In this document: positions 23,515 to 31,579 of the stretch, in pieces | Position numbering within the stretch: position 1 is the stretch's first letter | How the letters are laid out: each line of letters starts with the position of its first letter | The notes under the pieces: generated by a model | What the model saw: the letters and a program-made list of their open reading frames with translations, nothing else | Databases searched by the model: none | Told to the model about the DNA's origin: nothing | NCBI GenBank assembly: GCA_900544615.1 | Contig: UQVS01000004.1 | Location: forward strand, 62,001-126,000 | DNA: 64,000 nucleotides | DNA from: an uncultured Oscillibacter sp. | Lineage (GTDB): Bacteria; Bacillota; Clostridia; Oscillospirales; Oscillospiraceae | Direction: 5' to 3' | Translations under genes and position numbers: made by a program

Positions 23515-25491
23515 ATGCAGGCAATGAAAAAAAGCAAAAAGAAACCGGCGGCAAAGTCCGCCCCCGAAAAGGCCAAAAAGACGAAGCAGGTCAAAGATGA
23601 GCAGAATGAGAAACAGCCCCTTTTGAAAACGCTGATCTTTGGTGAAGAAAAACCGGACCTTACAGAGCTGGAAGCCGGCTCTACAACCATACTGGATATT
23701 CTGTCTCCGACCACCGTGGACACCAAAAGCCGTGACTACATCGTAGTGGACGGCGTTTTTCATACCTACCTCTATGTCACGGGTTACGGATACACCACCA
23801 CGGTTGGCTCCTGCTGGCTTGCGCCCTTGGTGGAGGCCGGAGAAGGCGTCAATATGAGCTTTCTTGTAAAGCGGCAGTCCAAGGAAAAAATCCTATCCAA
23901 GATCTCGCAGACTACCATGGTCAACCGCTCCCGTATGCGGGATGTGGGTGATACCCGCCAGGACTACGAGGAACTGGACAGCGCCATCAGCTCTGGTCTT
24001 TATCTGAAGGACGTGATGAACCGTCAGGGCGAGGATTTCTACTATATGCACACCCTGATCGAGGTTACTGCTCCCGACCCGGAAACGCTGGAACAGCGGG
24101 TCACAGAGGTAGAAAAGCTGTGCGTATCCGTCGATATGATCGCGCGGCGCTGTGACTATAAAAACGAGCAGGCATTCCTTTCTTCGCTGCCCATTCTGGC
24201 CCTTGATCCGGACATTGAGCGAAAGGCCCGGCGCAATGCCCTGACTTCGGGCGTCGCTGCGGCCTTTCCCTTTGCCTCCTACGAGCTGAGTGACCACAAT
24301 GGCATCTTCCTCGGCCTGAACCTTTACAACCGCTCTCCGGTCTTTCTGGACCCCTATGATGACTACAAATACACCAACGGAAACTGGTGGATCGGAGGCT
24401 CTACCGGCGCGGGCAAGACGGTGACGCTCCAGTGTCTTGGCGGCCGGCTCCGGCAGCAGGGCAAGCGGGTCATCATCATAGCTCCGAAAAAAGGTCATGA
24501 GTTCCGTCCCCTGTGTGAAAAGCTGGGCGGCCTGTATCTGAGGATGTCCCCGTCCTCCAAGGACTGTCCCAACCTCATGGCCATTCGGAGAAAGTCTCTG
24601 GACTCCTACGCCAAGCTCAAAAACATCGCCGCCCGTGACGATTCTGTGCTGGCTGACAAGATCGCTCAGCTTATCATCTGGTTCTCATTGAAGAAAAAAG
24701 ATCTGGGCGAAGAGGATAAGAGCCGTCTGGACTCCTCTCTGGTGGAGGTCTACAGCCGCTACGGCATCACCTTTGACAACAGTACCATCGTGGATGAGGA
24801 CGGCAATTTCCGTAAAATGCCTATCATCTCAGACTGGTACGAAGTTCTCTATCAGGACCCGGATACCCGGCATCTGGCCGTGGTGCTCTCCCGTTATGTG
24901 AGTGGTTCTGCATCGGCTATGGCGTCCCGGAACGACATTGATCTGGACAACAAATACATCGTCCTCGACCTGTCCGGTATGCCTGATGACATGATCGCGG
25001 ACGGTACTTTCTGGGCCACCAGCATTGCTTACGATCTGATTATGAACTGTGAGACAGACCTCTCCGCACTGCTGGCAGACGAGCTGTGGAGCCTTGTGGG
25101 AGCTACGGCCAATCCACAGGCGGCGGGCTTTGTGCTGGAGATGGTGAAGACCATACGCGGCCTTGGCGGTATCGCGGTGACAAGCACACAGGGAATGCAG
25201 GATCTGTTTGGCCTTGAGGGCGGCAGCTACGGCAAGGGCATCCTTGACGCCAGCCGCATCAAGCTGGTCATGCAGATGGAGGAACAGGAGGCCCGGCTCA
25301 TTCAGGATAAGCTCAACCTGTCCGAGGATGAGGTGCGGCAGATCACCCGCTTCCGGCGCGGTGAGGGACTGCTCTGCATCGGTTATAACCATGTCCCTGT
25401 GGCGTTTCACACCACGCCCCGGGAATATGAGGCCATCACTACATCGCCCACAGACCTGCGTGTAAAACGAACGGAGGCGAGAGATGAATGA
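23515..25491 (+). CDS. VirB4/TraE-family conjugation ATPase
   Basis: A 658-residue protein. It has a basic Lys-rich start (MKKSKKKPAAKS), a VirB4 N-terminal domain to about residue 270, then the ATPase core. Walker A is GGSTGAGKT (about 294-302) and Walker B is ALLADELW (about 518-525). Further motifs are VIIIAPKKGHEF, IVLDLSGMP and GIAVTSTQGMQDLF with the arginine-finger region. VirB4 is the energising ATPase at the base of type IV secretion channels. The stop overlaps the next gene by 8 nt. Length is near the usual 600-850 residues. Confidence 0.93.
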   Translation: MQAMKKSKKKPAAKSAPEKAKKTKQVKDEQNEKQPLLKTLIFGEEKPDLTELEAGSTTILDILSPTTVDTKSRDYIVVDGVFHTYLYVTGYGYTTTVGSCWLAPLVEAGEGVNMSFLVKRQSKEKILSKISQTTMVNRSRMRDVGDTRQDYEELDSAISSGLYLKDVMNRQGEDFYYMHTLIEVTAPDPETLEQRVTEVEKLCVSVDMIARRCDYKNEQAFLSSLPILALDPDIERKARRNALTSGVAAAFPFASYELSDHNGIFLGLNLYNRSPVFLDPYDDYKYTNGNWWIGGSTGAGKTVTLQCLGGRLRQQGKRVIIIAPKKGHEFRPLCEKLGGLYLRMSPSSKDCPNLMAIRRKSLDSYAKLKNIAARDDSVLADKIAQLIIWFSLKKKDLGEEDKSRLDSSLVEVYSRYGITFDNSTIVDEDGNFRKMPIISDWYEVLYQDPDTRHLAVVLSRYVSGSASAMASRNDIDLDNKYIVLDLSGMPDDMIADGTFWATSIAYDLIMNCETDLSALLADELWSLVGATANPQAAGFVLEMVKTIRGLGGIAVTSTQGMQDLFGLEGGSYGKGILDASRIKLVMQMEEQEARLIQDKLNLSEDEVRQITRFRRGEGLLCIGYNHVPVAFHTTPREYEAITTSPTDLRVKRTEARDE

Positions 25492-26167
25492 GATGAAGCG
25501 GGACATGATCCGTATTCAGGAACTGGTAGGCAGCGCCTTCGGACAGACCGGCGCACTGGTAGCCCTGTCCGACGGCGGCCACATGAACCCCAAGAAACTG
25601 CAAAAGACTTTGGAGCAGACCATGGAGCATTTTGAAAGCGCCGCGCTGGAGCTGCGCCGGCTGTGTGAGCAGTATTCGCCGGGGACAGGCGGCTTTTCAA
25701 AAAAGAGTGTGCTGCCTGCCATGGATGTGACCGGCAGCGTGGAAGAGTTCGGCTATGGCTGGCTTCATATTACCCTCAATACGCTGCTGCCCCATTGCCG
25801 TTATCAAAATCCGAACTGGCTTGCCGATACCATCAGCCGCCTGCTGGACGGATATGTGGCGTGCGGAAAGGAGCTGCCCTTTTACCGCCGGGCCCTGCTG
25901 GTCATTGATGAGCATACGACCATAGAAGGCCGCCATATTTTCGACCAGGACAACAAGGGTTGGAAGGCCGTCAGCAACGCCATCAAAGGCAGAGTCGTTC
26001 CGGATGATGACCAGCACACCCTCGCTGTTGCACTGCTTTCCACGAAGGTCCAGGAACGGGAATGCTGCCATATCACACTACTGCATCAAGCGGATGCCCA
26101 TGATTTTTTTGCGGTCCATTCCAGTGATTATGCCCGCGATAATTTCTATTCCGGCCGCTGGTGCTGA
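25484..26167 (+). CDS. Hypothetical conjugation-associated protein
   Basis: A 227-residue soluble protein of unknown family, coupled by 8-nt overlap to the VirB4 gene. It has an N-terminal helical part (residues 1-70), then a mixed region with VEEFGYGWLHITLNTLLPHCRY, RRALLVIDEHTTIEGRHIFDQDNKGWKAVSNA and HDFFAVHSSDYARDNFYSGRWC. The dense Asp/His/Tyr content could suit an enzyme, but no known active site is recognised. It is the last gene before the structured non-coding block at 26197-26440. Confidence 0.62.
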   Translation: MNEMKRDMIRIQELVGSAFGQTGALVALSDGGHMNPKKLQKTLEQTMEHFESAALELRRLCEQYSPGTGGFSKKSVLPAMDVTGSVEEFGYGWLHITLNTLLPHCRYQNPNWLADTISRLLDGYVACGKELPFYRRALLVIDEHTTIEGRHIFDQDNKGWKAVSNAIKGRVVPDDDQHTLAVALLSTKVQERECCHITLLHQADAHDFFAVHSSDYARDNFYSGRWC

Positions 26168-26196
26168 CGAACAAAATGGGCAAAAAAGTTGCGAAA

Positions 26197-26440
26197 ACAC
26201 CCGTAAGACGCACCCTCATTTTTGGCCGTTTTCGGGCTTCTGGAGCAGTTGGAACGTCTTACGGGTGTCGAGGGCCCCGAAAGCCTTGATATGACTGGGT
26301 TTTTCAGGTGGGAAAAGCCTTGAAAACGGGATACTGTCCTTACTACTATGTGGGAGCCGTAAGAGGGGTCCCACATAGCGCCGGAAAAAGACGCCGAAAT
26401 TGTTCTTGCGCCGGAAGCGGCGCAAGGACGGTTTCGGCGT
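26197..26440. other. Structured non-coding block, candidate origin of transfer (oriT)
   Basis: The gene-free stretch 26168-26471 carries three inverted repeats. Perfect 14-bp arms acacccgtaagacg / cgtcttacgggtgt lie at 26197-26210 and 26255-26268. Perfect 10-bp arms ctatgtggga / tcccacatag lie at 26346-26355 and 26369-26378. A nested hairpin spans 26391-26440, with outer acgccgaaa / tttcggcgt and inner cttgcgcc / ggcgcaag. None is followed by a T run, so they do not look like terminators. A set of such repeats between VirB4 and VirD4 genes is a common place for oriT. The alternative is a regulatory leader for the next gene. Confidence 0.45.
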
Positions 26441-26471
26441 TTGCAGGAATCTGTGAGGAGGTGATTTTGGC

Positions 26472-27599
26472 GTGCTCTTCACCGTGAGAGAGGTCGATGT
26501 TCTGCGCCTGCTCTGCTGGTGCCAGAATGTTAAGCCGGAGGATTTGAATAAGATTTCCACCGAGACGGAACGGGAGAATCTGATTGCTCTGGGGTTTGCC
26601 AAGCTGCACGAGAGAAGCGGTACCCTGACCATTACGGAAAGCGGGAAAGCCTTTCTTCATGTGCTCTTAGAGGGCGAAGTTCCCAACCTTGCGTTTTCCT
26701 ACCGTCCCGAACTCATTGAGCGGCGAGTCCGCTTATCAAGAGTCGTGCTGACTGCCTACTACGCCGGCATCAATGTGTTCACGACTGGGGCAAGCAGCTT
26801 GAGCGCCCGGTCCTCATTGTTCCTGACTTCTGTTACAAGAAACAGTGGTAGAAATTCATGGGGCAGCGCACGTGTCGGTGCCATCGCCCATCTGGGCAAC
26901 ACCTACTACGCGGTGCATTACATCTGCCCCGGTATCGGCCGCATGGCGGTCAACGATGAACTGAAGGCTTTTCATAACCACACCAATTTCGGTGTCGGGA
27001 CCAACCGGGCCTTTCTCTTTGCAGGCCCGACTTACAACGATGTGATCGAGGAGCTGAAGATATACGGCGAAAAGAAAGATACAAAACTGATTCGGTACGG
27101 AGATGTCTACCGGGGACTGACTTCACCCATTCATCTGCTCTCCTGTGATGAAACGGGGGCAAGGCAGCTTCAGATCATGTGCGTTCCCAATTACCGTGAG
27201 AAGCTGGCAGGCCTGATGCTCAAGGGGGCCTACCAGCCTCCACCGGATGACGCTCCTGCGTGGGATGGGATGTTCAACGGAAGTCCTTTCGTCGTTGGAG
27301 TGGACATGAACCTGCGGCGGATCGACGCTGCTGTTAAATTTGCAAAGAAGAAAGATTGTCTTCCGATCCTGCTTGCTGCCTTGGACGGACAGGGTGATGC
27401 CGTGCTGCTATCCCGTTACAGGGATGCTGGTGATGCCAAGGTCTATACAGTAACCGAGAAGGTTCTGACAAAGCTTTTTGACAGGAAGCCGTCGATCTAC
27501 ACGCCTCCGCGGACACCGTACCTGACCGGGAAAGGAGATGTGATAGATGCCCCGCTTATCAAAACTGCTGGAAAAACTGGAGGATCGCATCGCAAATAA
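26472..27599 (+). CDS. Winged-helix-start protein of the ICE, possible transfer-DNA processing factor
   Basis: A 375-residue protein with a GTG start after GAGGAGG. The first about 60 residues form a winged-helix-like DNA-binding unit (VREVDVLRLLCWCQNV, ENLIALGFAKLHERSGTLTITESGKAFL). The rest is a mixed fold with HLGNTYYAVHYICPGIG, FHNHTNFGVGTNRAFLFAG and a conserved late IDAAVKFAKKKDCLPILLAALDG. It follows the candidate oriT and overlaps the VirD4 gene by 53 nt. It broadly resembles replication-relaxation-type proteins of Gram-positive elements, but I cannot identify relaxase motifs with certainty. Confidence 0.55.
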   Translation: MLFTVREVDVLRLLCWCQNVKPEDLNKISTETERENLIALGFAKLHERSGTLTITESGKAFLHVLLEGEVPNLAFSYRPELIERRVRLSRVVLTAYYAGINVFTTGASSLSARSSLFLTSVTRNSGRNSWGSARVGAIAHLGNTYYAVHYICPGIGRMAVNDELKAFHNHTNFGVGTNRAFLFAGPTYNDVIEELKIYGEKKDTKLIRYGDVYRGLTSPIHLLSCDETGARQLQIMCVPNYREKLAGLMLKGAYQPPPDDAPAWDGMFNGSPFVVGVDMNLRRIDAAVKFAKKKDCLPILLAALDGQGDAVLLSRYRDAGDAKVYTVTEKVLTKLFDRKPSIYTPPRTPYLTGKGDVIDAPLIKTAGKTGGSHRK

Positions 27600-29769
27600 A
27601 TGGGGGCGTTGGTATGAACGCAACAGGGCCCGCGTTCCGCTCTACGGAGTGCTGACACTTGCCGGATGGTATCTCTATGGAATGCTGCTTAACTCCCTGA
27701 AGCTTGGAAAGCAGTCGGTGTTCAACACCACCGGTGAAGTGATCGAGAGCATCTGGGTGTTCAACCCATTCAAAAATCTGTTCGTGGTATTTACGCCTTT
27801 CGGCCTTGGAGTTTCCGCATTCATAGTCCTTATGGTATGCCTCATCACAAAGAAGGGATACAGCTGGTTTTCCGGCTATAAGTTCACCCGCGATCCCCGT
27901 GGCTTTGATATCCTGCCGGACGGTACCCACGGCACCTCCGGCTTCAGCACCAAAAAGGAGCTGGCCGAGCATCTGGAGCTTGGAAGCGCCCATGAGGTCA
28001 CGGGGATGCTGCTGGGGCGTATCAAGGATCATCCGGATGACCCGGACAAATACTCGACCTACGTAGCCCACCGGATGAAGCCCGGTGAAAACAATAACAT
28101 CCTGTGCATCGGCGCCCCTGGCTCATACAAGTCCAGGGGTTTTATCATACCCTTCCTCATGGGCTGCGCACAGAGAAGCTGCCGGGGCCTGTCGCAGGGC
28201 GGCGGTGACAGCGCACAGGCCCATCTGGAGTCGGTCATTGCCACAGACCCAAAGGGCGAGCTGTTTGAAATGCTTGCGCCGTATTTTCGGGAAAAAGGCT
28301 TTTACGTCAAGGCAGTCAACTTCCTAGATATGGCCCATTCGGATGGATGGAACTGTCTGGCCGGTCTGGACACCAACCCAAACCTTGTGAGCACGGTGGC
28401 CAACACCATCATCCAGAATACCTCCGGTCCCAATGAAGCAGACGACTTCTGGAGCCGTGCTGAGCTGAATCTGCTCATGGCGCTCATCCACTATGTCTGC
28501 AACCTGAAGGACGCCCGGGGCAATCTGCTCCCCATCGAGCAGCGCAGCCTTGGCGATGTCTATAAGATCCTGGCCTATAAAAGTGTAAACGAGATTAACC
28601 GCATTCTGGCAGAGCTGCCGCCGGAGCATCCTGCCAAGGGGCCACACGGTCTGTTCCTGAAGGCCCGCGAAAACCTCTGGGGCAATATCATCATCGGCCT
28701 GGGCAACCGGCTTGCCATCTTTCAGGACCCGTTGGTGGATAAGATCACTCGCAACCATGATGTTGACCTATTGCTGCCCGGGCAGAAACCCTGTGCTTAC
28801 TTCGTCATCATCTCCGCGCAGGACAGCACCTATCGCTTTCTCAGCTCTTTGTTCTTCTCGCTGACCTTCCCCCGACTTTCCGACTATGCCCGATTGCATG
28901 GTGGCCGATTGCCTGTTCTCACCAACTTCTGTTTGGAGGAGTACCTGAACATCGGTTACATGGAGGGCATTTCCGATGTGTTCAACTCCATTCGTGGCTT
29001 TAATATGTCGGTGCAGCTTGCGGTGCAGTCCCTGTCCCAATGGAAGGAAAAGTATCCCGGTACGGAATGGGAAAATCAGCTCAACGCCTTTGACCGAACC
29101 ATCTATATGGGCTGCAACGATCTGACCAGCGCCAAATACTTCGCAGAGAAGTGCGGCAAGGTTACCATCTCCGTCACCAACAACCAGTTTCCGCTGATGC
29201 CGTTGTTTTCTCCTGTCTACAGTTCTACCCGGCCGTATTCCCAAACGCGAAGCAATACCCAGCGTGACCTGCTGCAGGCGGATGAGTTCCTGCGGCTGGA
29301 CCGGTATAAGTGTGTGGTCATGTTCAACCACTACAAGCCGGCTCATCTCTATAAGATCATGCTGGAGGAATTGCCGGAGTACAAACAGCTGAGAAAGTGC
29401 AGTGTATTCGATTATGAGCCTGAATGGAAAAGCCGCGAGGAAGCAGAGAGGCAAAGACGTGCGCCGGAAAAACGCAGCGACATGGAGGAAACGGAGTCAC
29501 CGCCGAATCTGCAGCAATCTACCCGGAACCCCGATGCCCATGGAGCAGCCCGACAGGCAGCTGACCCTCCCGTGGCGGGAAAGCCGTCTGTACCGCAGAG
29601 ACAGGAAACTGGCAACACCTGTATTTACGACATTCCATCCATGAAAAACGCAACCCCGGAGTCCATTGGACTGGTGGAAATGACCCGCAGCGCCATAATC
29701 AGCAGTGATGACCCGGAACTGGAGGAGATGGACGATCCCAGCCGCATCCCGCCCGGCCGGGGCATATAA
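27547..29769 (+). CDS. VirD4/TraG-type coupling protein
   Basis: A 740-residue protein with two N-terminal membrane helices (about 33-50 and 75-98). It has Walker A IGAPGSYKSRG (about 188-198), VIATDPKGELFEM, and a Walker B-like LEEYLNIG (about 463-470, usually LDEF). NIIIGLGNRLAIF and VQSLSQWKEKYPG lie in the ATPase core. The last 90 residues are polar and probably disordered. Coupling proteins bring the relaxase-DNA complex to the secretion channel. The start has GGAGATG and lies inside the previous gene. Length is typical of Gram-positive TraG proteins. Confidence 0.93.
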   Translation: MPRLSKLLEKLEDRIANKWGRWYERNRARVPLYGVLTLAGWYLYGMLLNSLKLGKQSVFNTTGEVIESIWVFNPFKNLFVVFTPFGLGVSAFIVLMVCLITKKGYSWFSGYKFTRDPRGFDILPDGTHGTSGFSTKKELAEHLELGSAHEVTGMLLGRIKDHPDDPDKYSTYVAHRMKPGENNNILCIGAPGSYKSRGFIIPFLMGCAQRSCRGLSQGGGDSAQAHLESVIATDPKGELFEMLAPYFREKGFYVKAVNFLDMAHSDGWNCLAGLDTNPNLVSTVANTIIQNTSGPNEADDFWSRAELNLLMALIHYVCNLKDARGNLLPIEQRSLGDVYKILAYKSVNEINRILAELPPEHPAKGPHGLFLKARENLWGNIIIGLGNRLAIFQDPLVDKITRNHDVDLLLPGQKPCAYFVIISAQDSTYRFLSSLFFSLTFPRLSDYARLHGGRLPVLTNFCLEEYLNIGYMEGISDVFNSIRGFNMSVQLAVQSLSQWKEKYPGTEWENQLNAFDRTIYMGCNDLTSAKYFAEKCGKVTISVTNNQFPLMPLFSPVYSSTRPYSQTRSNTQRDLLQADEFLRLDRYKCVVMFNHYKPAHLYKIMLEELPEYKQLRKCSVFDYEPEWKSREEAERQRRAPEKRSDMEETESPPNLQQSTRNPDAHGAARQAADPPVAGKPSVPQRQETGNTCIYDIPSMKNATPESIGLVEMTRSAIISSDDPELEEMDDPSRIPPGRGI

Positions 29770-29770
29770 A

Positions 29771-29797
29771 AACAGGAGACAGTATTGGCCTCCTGTT
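29771..29797. terminator. Hairpin after the coupling-protein gene
   Basis: Arms aacaggag / ctcctgtt with an 11-nt loop directly after the VirD4 stop codon. The T run is poor on the + strand. The stop codon of the small minus-strand frame lies inside the right arm. Confidence 0.4.
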
Positions 29798-29900
29798 AAA
29801 GTCGTATTTCTGCAAGCAATTCTTCAAAACTGATTTGTCCCAGAAGAGGCTCGTTGTCCTGTTCCTCCGGGGTTTCGATCTGTAATTCTTTCTCATCCAT
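29796..29900 (-). CDS. 34-residue acidic small protein (possible)
   Basis: An open frame on the minus strand that starts MDEKELQIETPEEQD and ends FEELLAEIRL. It is strongly acidic with an amphipathic C-terminal helix. It fills the gap between the coupling protein and RepA and faces the opposite way. The ribosome site is weak. The composition resembles small antirestriction or regulatory peptides, but no family is recognised. Confidence 0.4.
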   Translation of the reverse strand: MDEKELQIETPEEQDNEPLLGQISFEELLAEIRL

Positions 29901-29984
29901 CACTATATCACCGATGATCTATTCTAAAGGGAAGCGCCGAAAAAGTCAATGAGTTCCACGCCACATAAAAAGGAGGTGCCCATT

Positions 29985-30998
29985 ATGAGGGCAGCGAAAA
30001 TGAAAGAGCGGCCGTCGTTTCAGTTGATGTGCCAAACCGATGTGCAGAACATTTACCACATGCAGATGCCCCGCTGGCTGTTCTCTGATCCCCGTTACTG
30101 TGAAATGAGCCTGGATGCCAAGGTCGCCTATACATTCCTCTTAAATCGCTTCCAGCTCTCCCGCAGGAACGGATGGATCAATGAGCACGGAGAGGTCTTT
30201 GTGATCTTCCCCCGCAAAGCCCTTGCCAAAGAACTTCGCATCTGTGAGCAGCGGGTCACCGCGGCCTTCAAAAAGCTGGTGGAACTGAAATTGGTATGGG
30301 AAAAGCGCTGCGGCCGTGGTGATGCCAACCAGATCTATCTCGCCCGCGTGACGCCCATGGAAGATCCCGACTACTCCTGTGCTCCTTTTGAACTCCCGGA
30401 AGAGAAACCGGATTGCGGTTCAAGAACCGCAGATTTTGAGGGTCTTGCCGCTGCGGATACTCCTGCGGCAAATCAAGAACCGCAGAATCCGCAGTCCAAG
30501 AACCACGGAAACTGCGATTCAAGAGCCGCAGATCCTGTGCCTCCAGAACCGCAGAAACCGACGCCAAGTAAGAAAGAAAAAAGAGATACTGATCTGAGTC
30601 ATATTGAAGTCAGTCAGTCTGTCAGCGCGCGTTCGCGCGACGGACGGACCGACGAAGAAATTGAAGAGGAACTTTTGGATATTTTGGACGGCTGTGAGCT
30701 TTACTGCTTTGAGCCTGAGACCGCTCTGGTGTTTGAAAACGCCATCGAGCGGCTTTTTTATGCCGACAGCTTCCGCATCGGCAATGCAACGCTGCCCCAA
30801 TGCCGTGTCCGTGCCAAGCTCAAGCGGCTGGACGGTATGATCCTGCGGGACGTAGAGAGCAAGCTGCACGCAAACCAGGACCGGGCTGTGAAAAACAGTA
30901 CAGCCTACACCATGGCGGTGCTGTTCAACTGCATTGCGGAAAACGAAAGTGACCTGATGATCGACCCGTACCTCAATGCTATCTGCGCAACGGCCTGA
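29985..30998 (+). CDS. repA: Replication initiator RepA (RepA_N domain)
   Basis: A 337-residue protein. The ATG at 29985 follows AAGGAGG; an upstream ATG at 29949 lacks a site. The N-terminal RepA_N domain (MPRWLFSDPRYCEMSLDAKV, YTFLLNRFQLS, FPRKALAKELRICEQRVT) is a winged-helix origin-binding unit. A linker with repeated GSRTADFEG / DSRAADPVP-like segments follows. The C-terminal domain (about 230-337) is the helical unit often seen in these RepA proteins (DUF6017-type). RepA_N proteins start theta replication of large Firmicutes plasmids. In an ICE it suggests autonomous copying of the excised circle. Confidence 0.88.
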   Translation: MRAAKMKERPSFQLMCQTDVQNIYHMQMPRWLFSDPRYCEMSLDAKVAYTFLLNRFQLSRRNGWINEHGEVFVIFPRKALAKELRICEQRVTAAFKKLVELKLVWEKRCGRGDANQIYLARVTPMEDPDYSCAPFELPEEKPDCGSRTADFEGLAAADTPAANQEPQNPQSKNHGNCDSRAADPVPPEPQKPTPSKKEKRDTDLSHIEVSQSVSARSRDGRTDEEIEEELLDILDGCELYCFEPETALVFENAIERLFYADSFRIGNATLPQCRVRAKLKRLDGMILRDVESKLHANQDRAVKNSTAYTMAVLFNCIAENESDLMIDPYLNAICATA

Positions 30999-31014
30999 AG
31001 GGAGGTGATGAAAC

Positions 31015-31578
31015 ATGATACTGACCAATCAGCAAAAATACATCGTTGAAGTCCTCAAGCAGCTCAAGTACCTGCGTGTGCGGCAGCTCCATGCTATGAT
31101 GCAGGCCCATTTTGGGCCGCTGGGTATTGAAATTGGGGAGCATCGGCTGAATGTCATGCTGCGCCAGCTTCGCATGGCCAGCAACTTTGTCTTTCTGAAA
31201 AAGGATTTAATAACCTACGGGCAGCGGGAGATCTCAGAGCATTACCTGGAAGCCATCGACGTCATGCTGGAACTTACTGAGAATACCCCTATTTTCTACT
31301 CTCAGGACCGACTTTTGGAGCCCTGTCTTCTCCGTTTTGGAGGGGACGGCGAAATGCTTGGATTGCTGTTCAGCGTCACATGGCTGGACATACCCGGCCG
31401 CATTGCCGCAGCGCCCCGCATGAAGGGGGAACGGATCATCTGGATCACCGACTGCGTGGATATGGGCAGCATCAACTTGCCCAAACACCATTTCTTTGCC
31501 CACCGTCAGCAGGACGGCACACATCGCTTTTATGGCTCTTCGGAGTCTGAAAGAAATCAAGATCAGGAGGTAAACTAA
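31015..31578 (+). CDS. Conserved ICE protein, DUF5697-like
   Basis: A 187-residue protein with an excellent site (GGGAGGTGATG). The start, LTNQQKYIVEVLKQLKYLRVRQ then LHAMMQAHFGPLG and RLNVMLRQLRM, is a winged-helix-like fold. It matches proteins I recall as DUF5697 that lie beside RepA in Clostridia elements. The C-terminal half is mixed alpha/beta with RIIWITDCVDMGSINLP. It lies 16 nt after repA and 1 nt before the S1-like gene, so all three form one operon. The function is unknown; a replication or copy-control helper is plausible. Confidence 0.65.
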   Translation: MILTNQQKYIVEVLKQLKYLRVRQLHAMMQAHFGPLGIEIGEHRLNVMLRQLRMASNFVFLKKDLITYGQREISEHYLEAIDVMLELTENTPIFYSQDRLLEPCLLRFGGDGEMLGLLFSVTWLDIPGRIAAAPRMKGERIIWITDCVDMGSINLPKHHFFAHRQQDGTHRFYGSSESERNQDQEVN

Positions 31579-31579
31579 C

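Noticed and set aside
22836..25491. A single VirB4 gene split by a frameshift
   Set aside because: The two genes each have their own ribosome site and N-terminal region, and the second already has a full VirB4 layout, so they are separate proteins.
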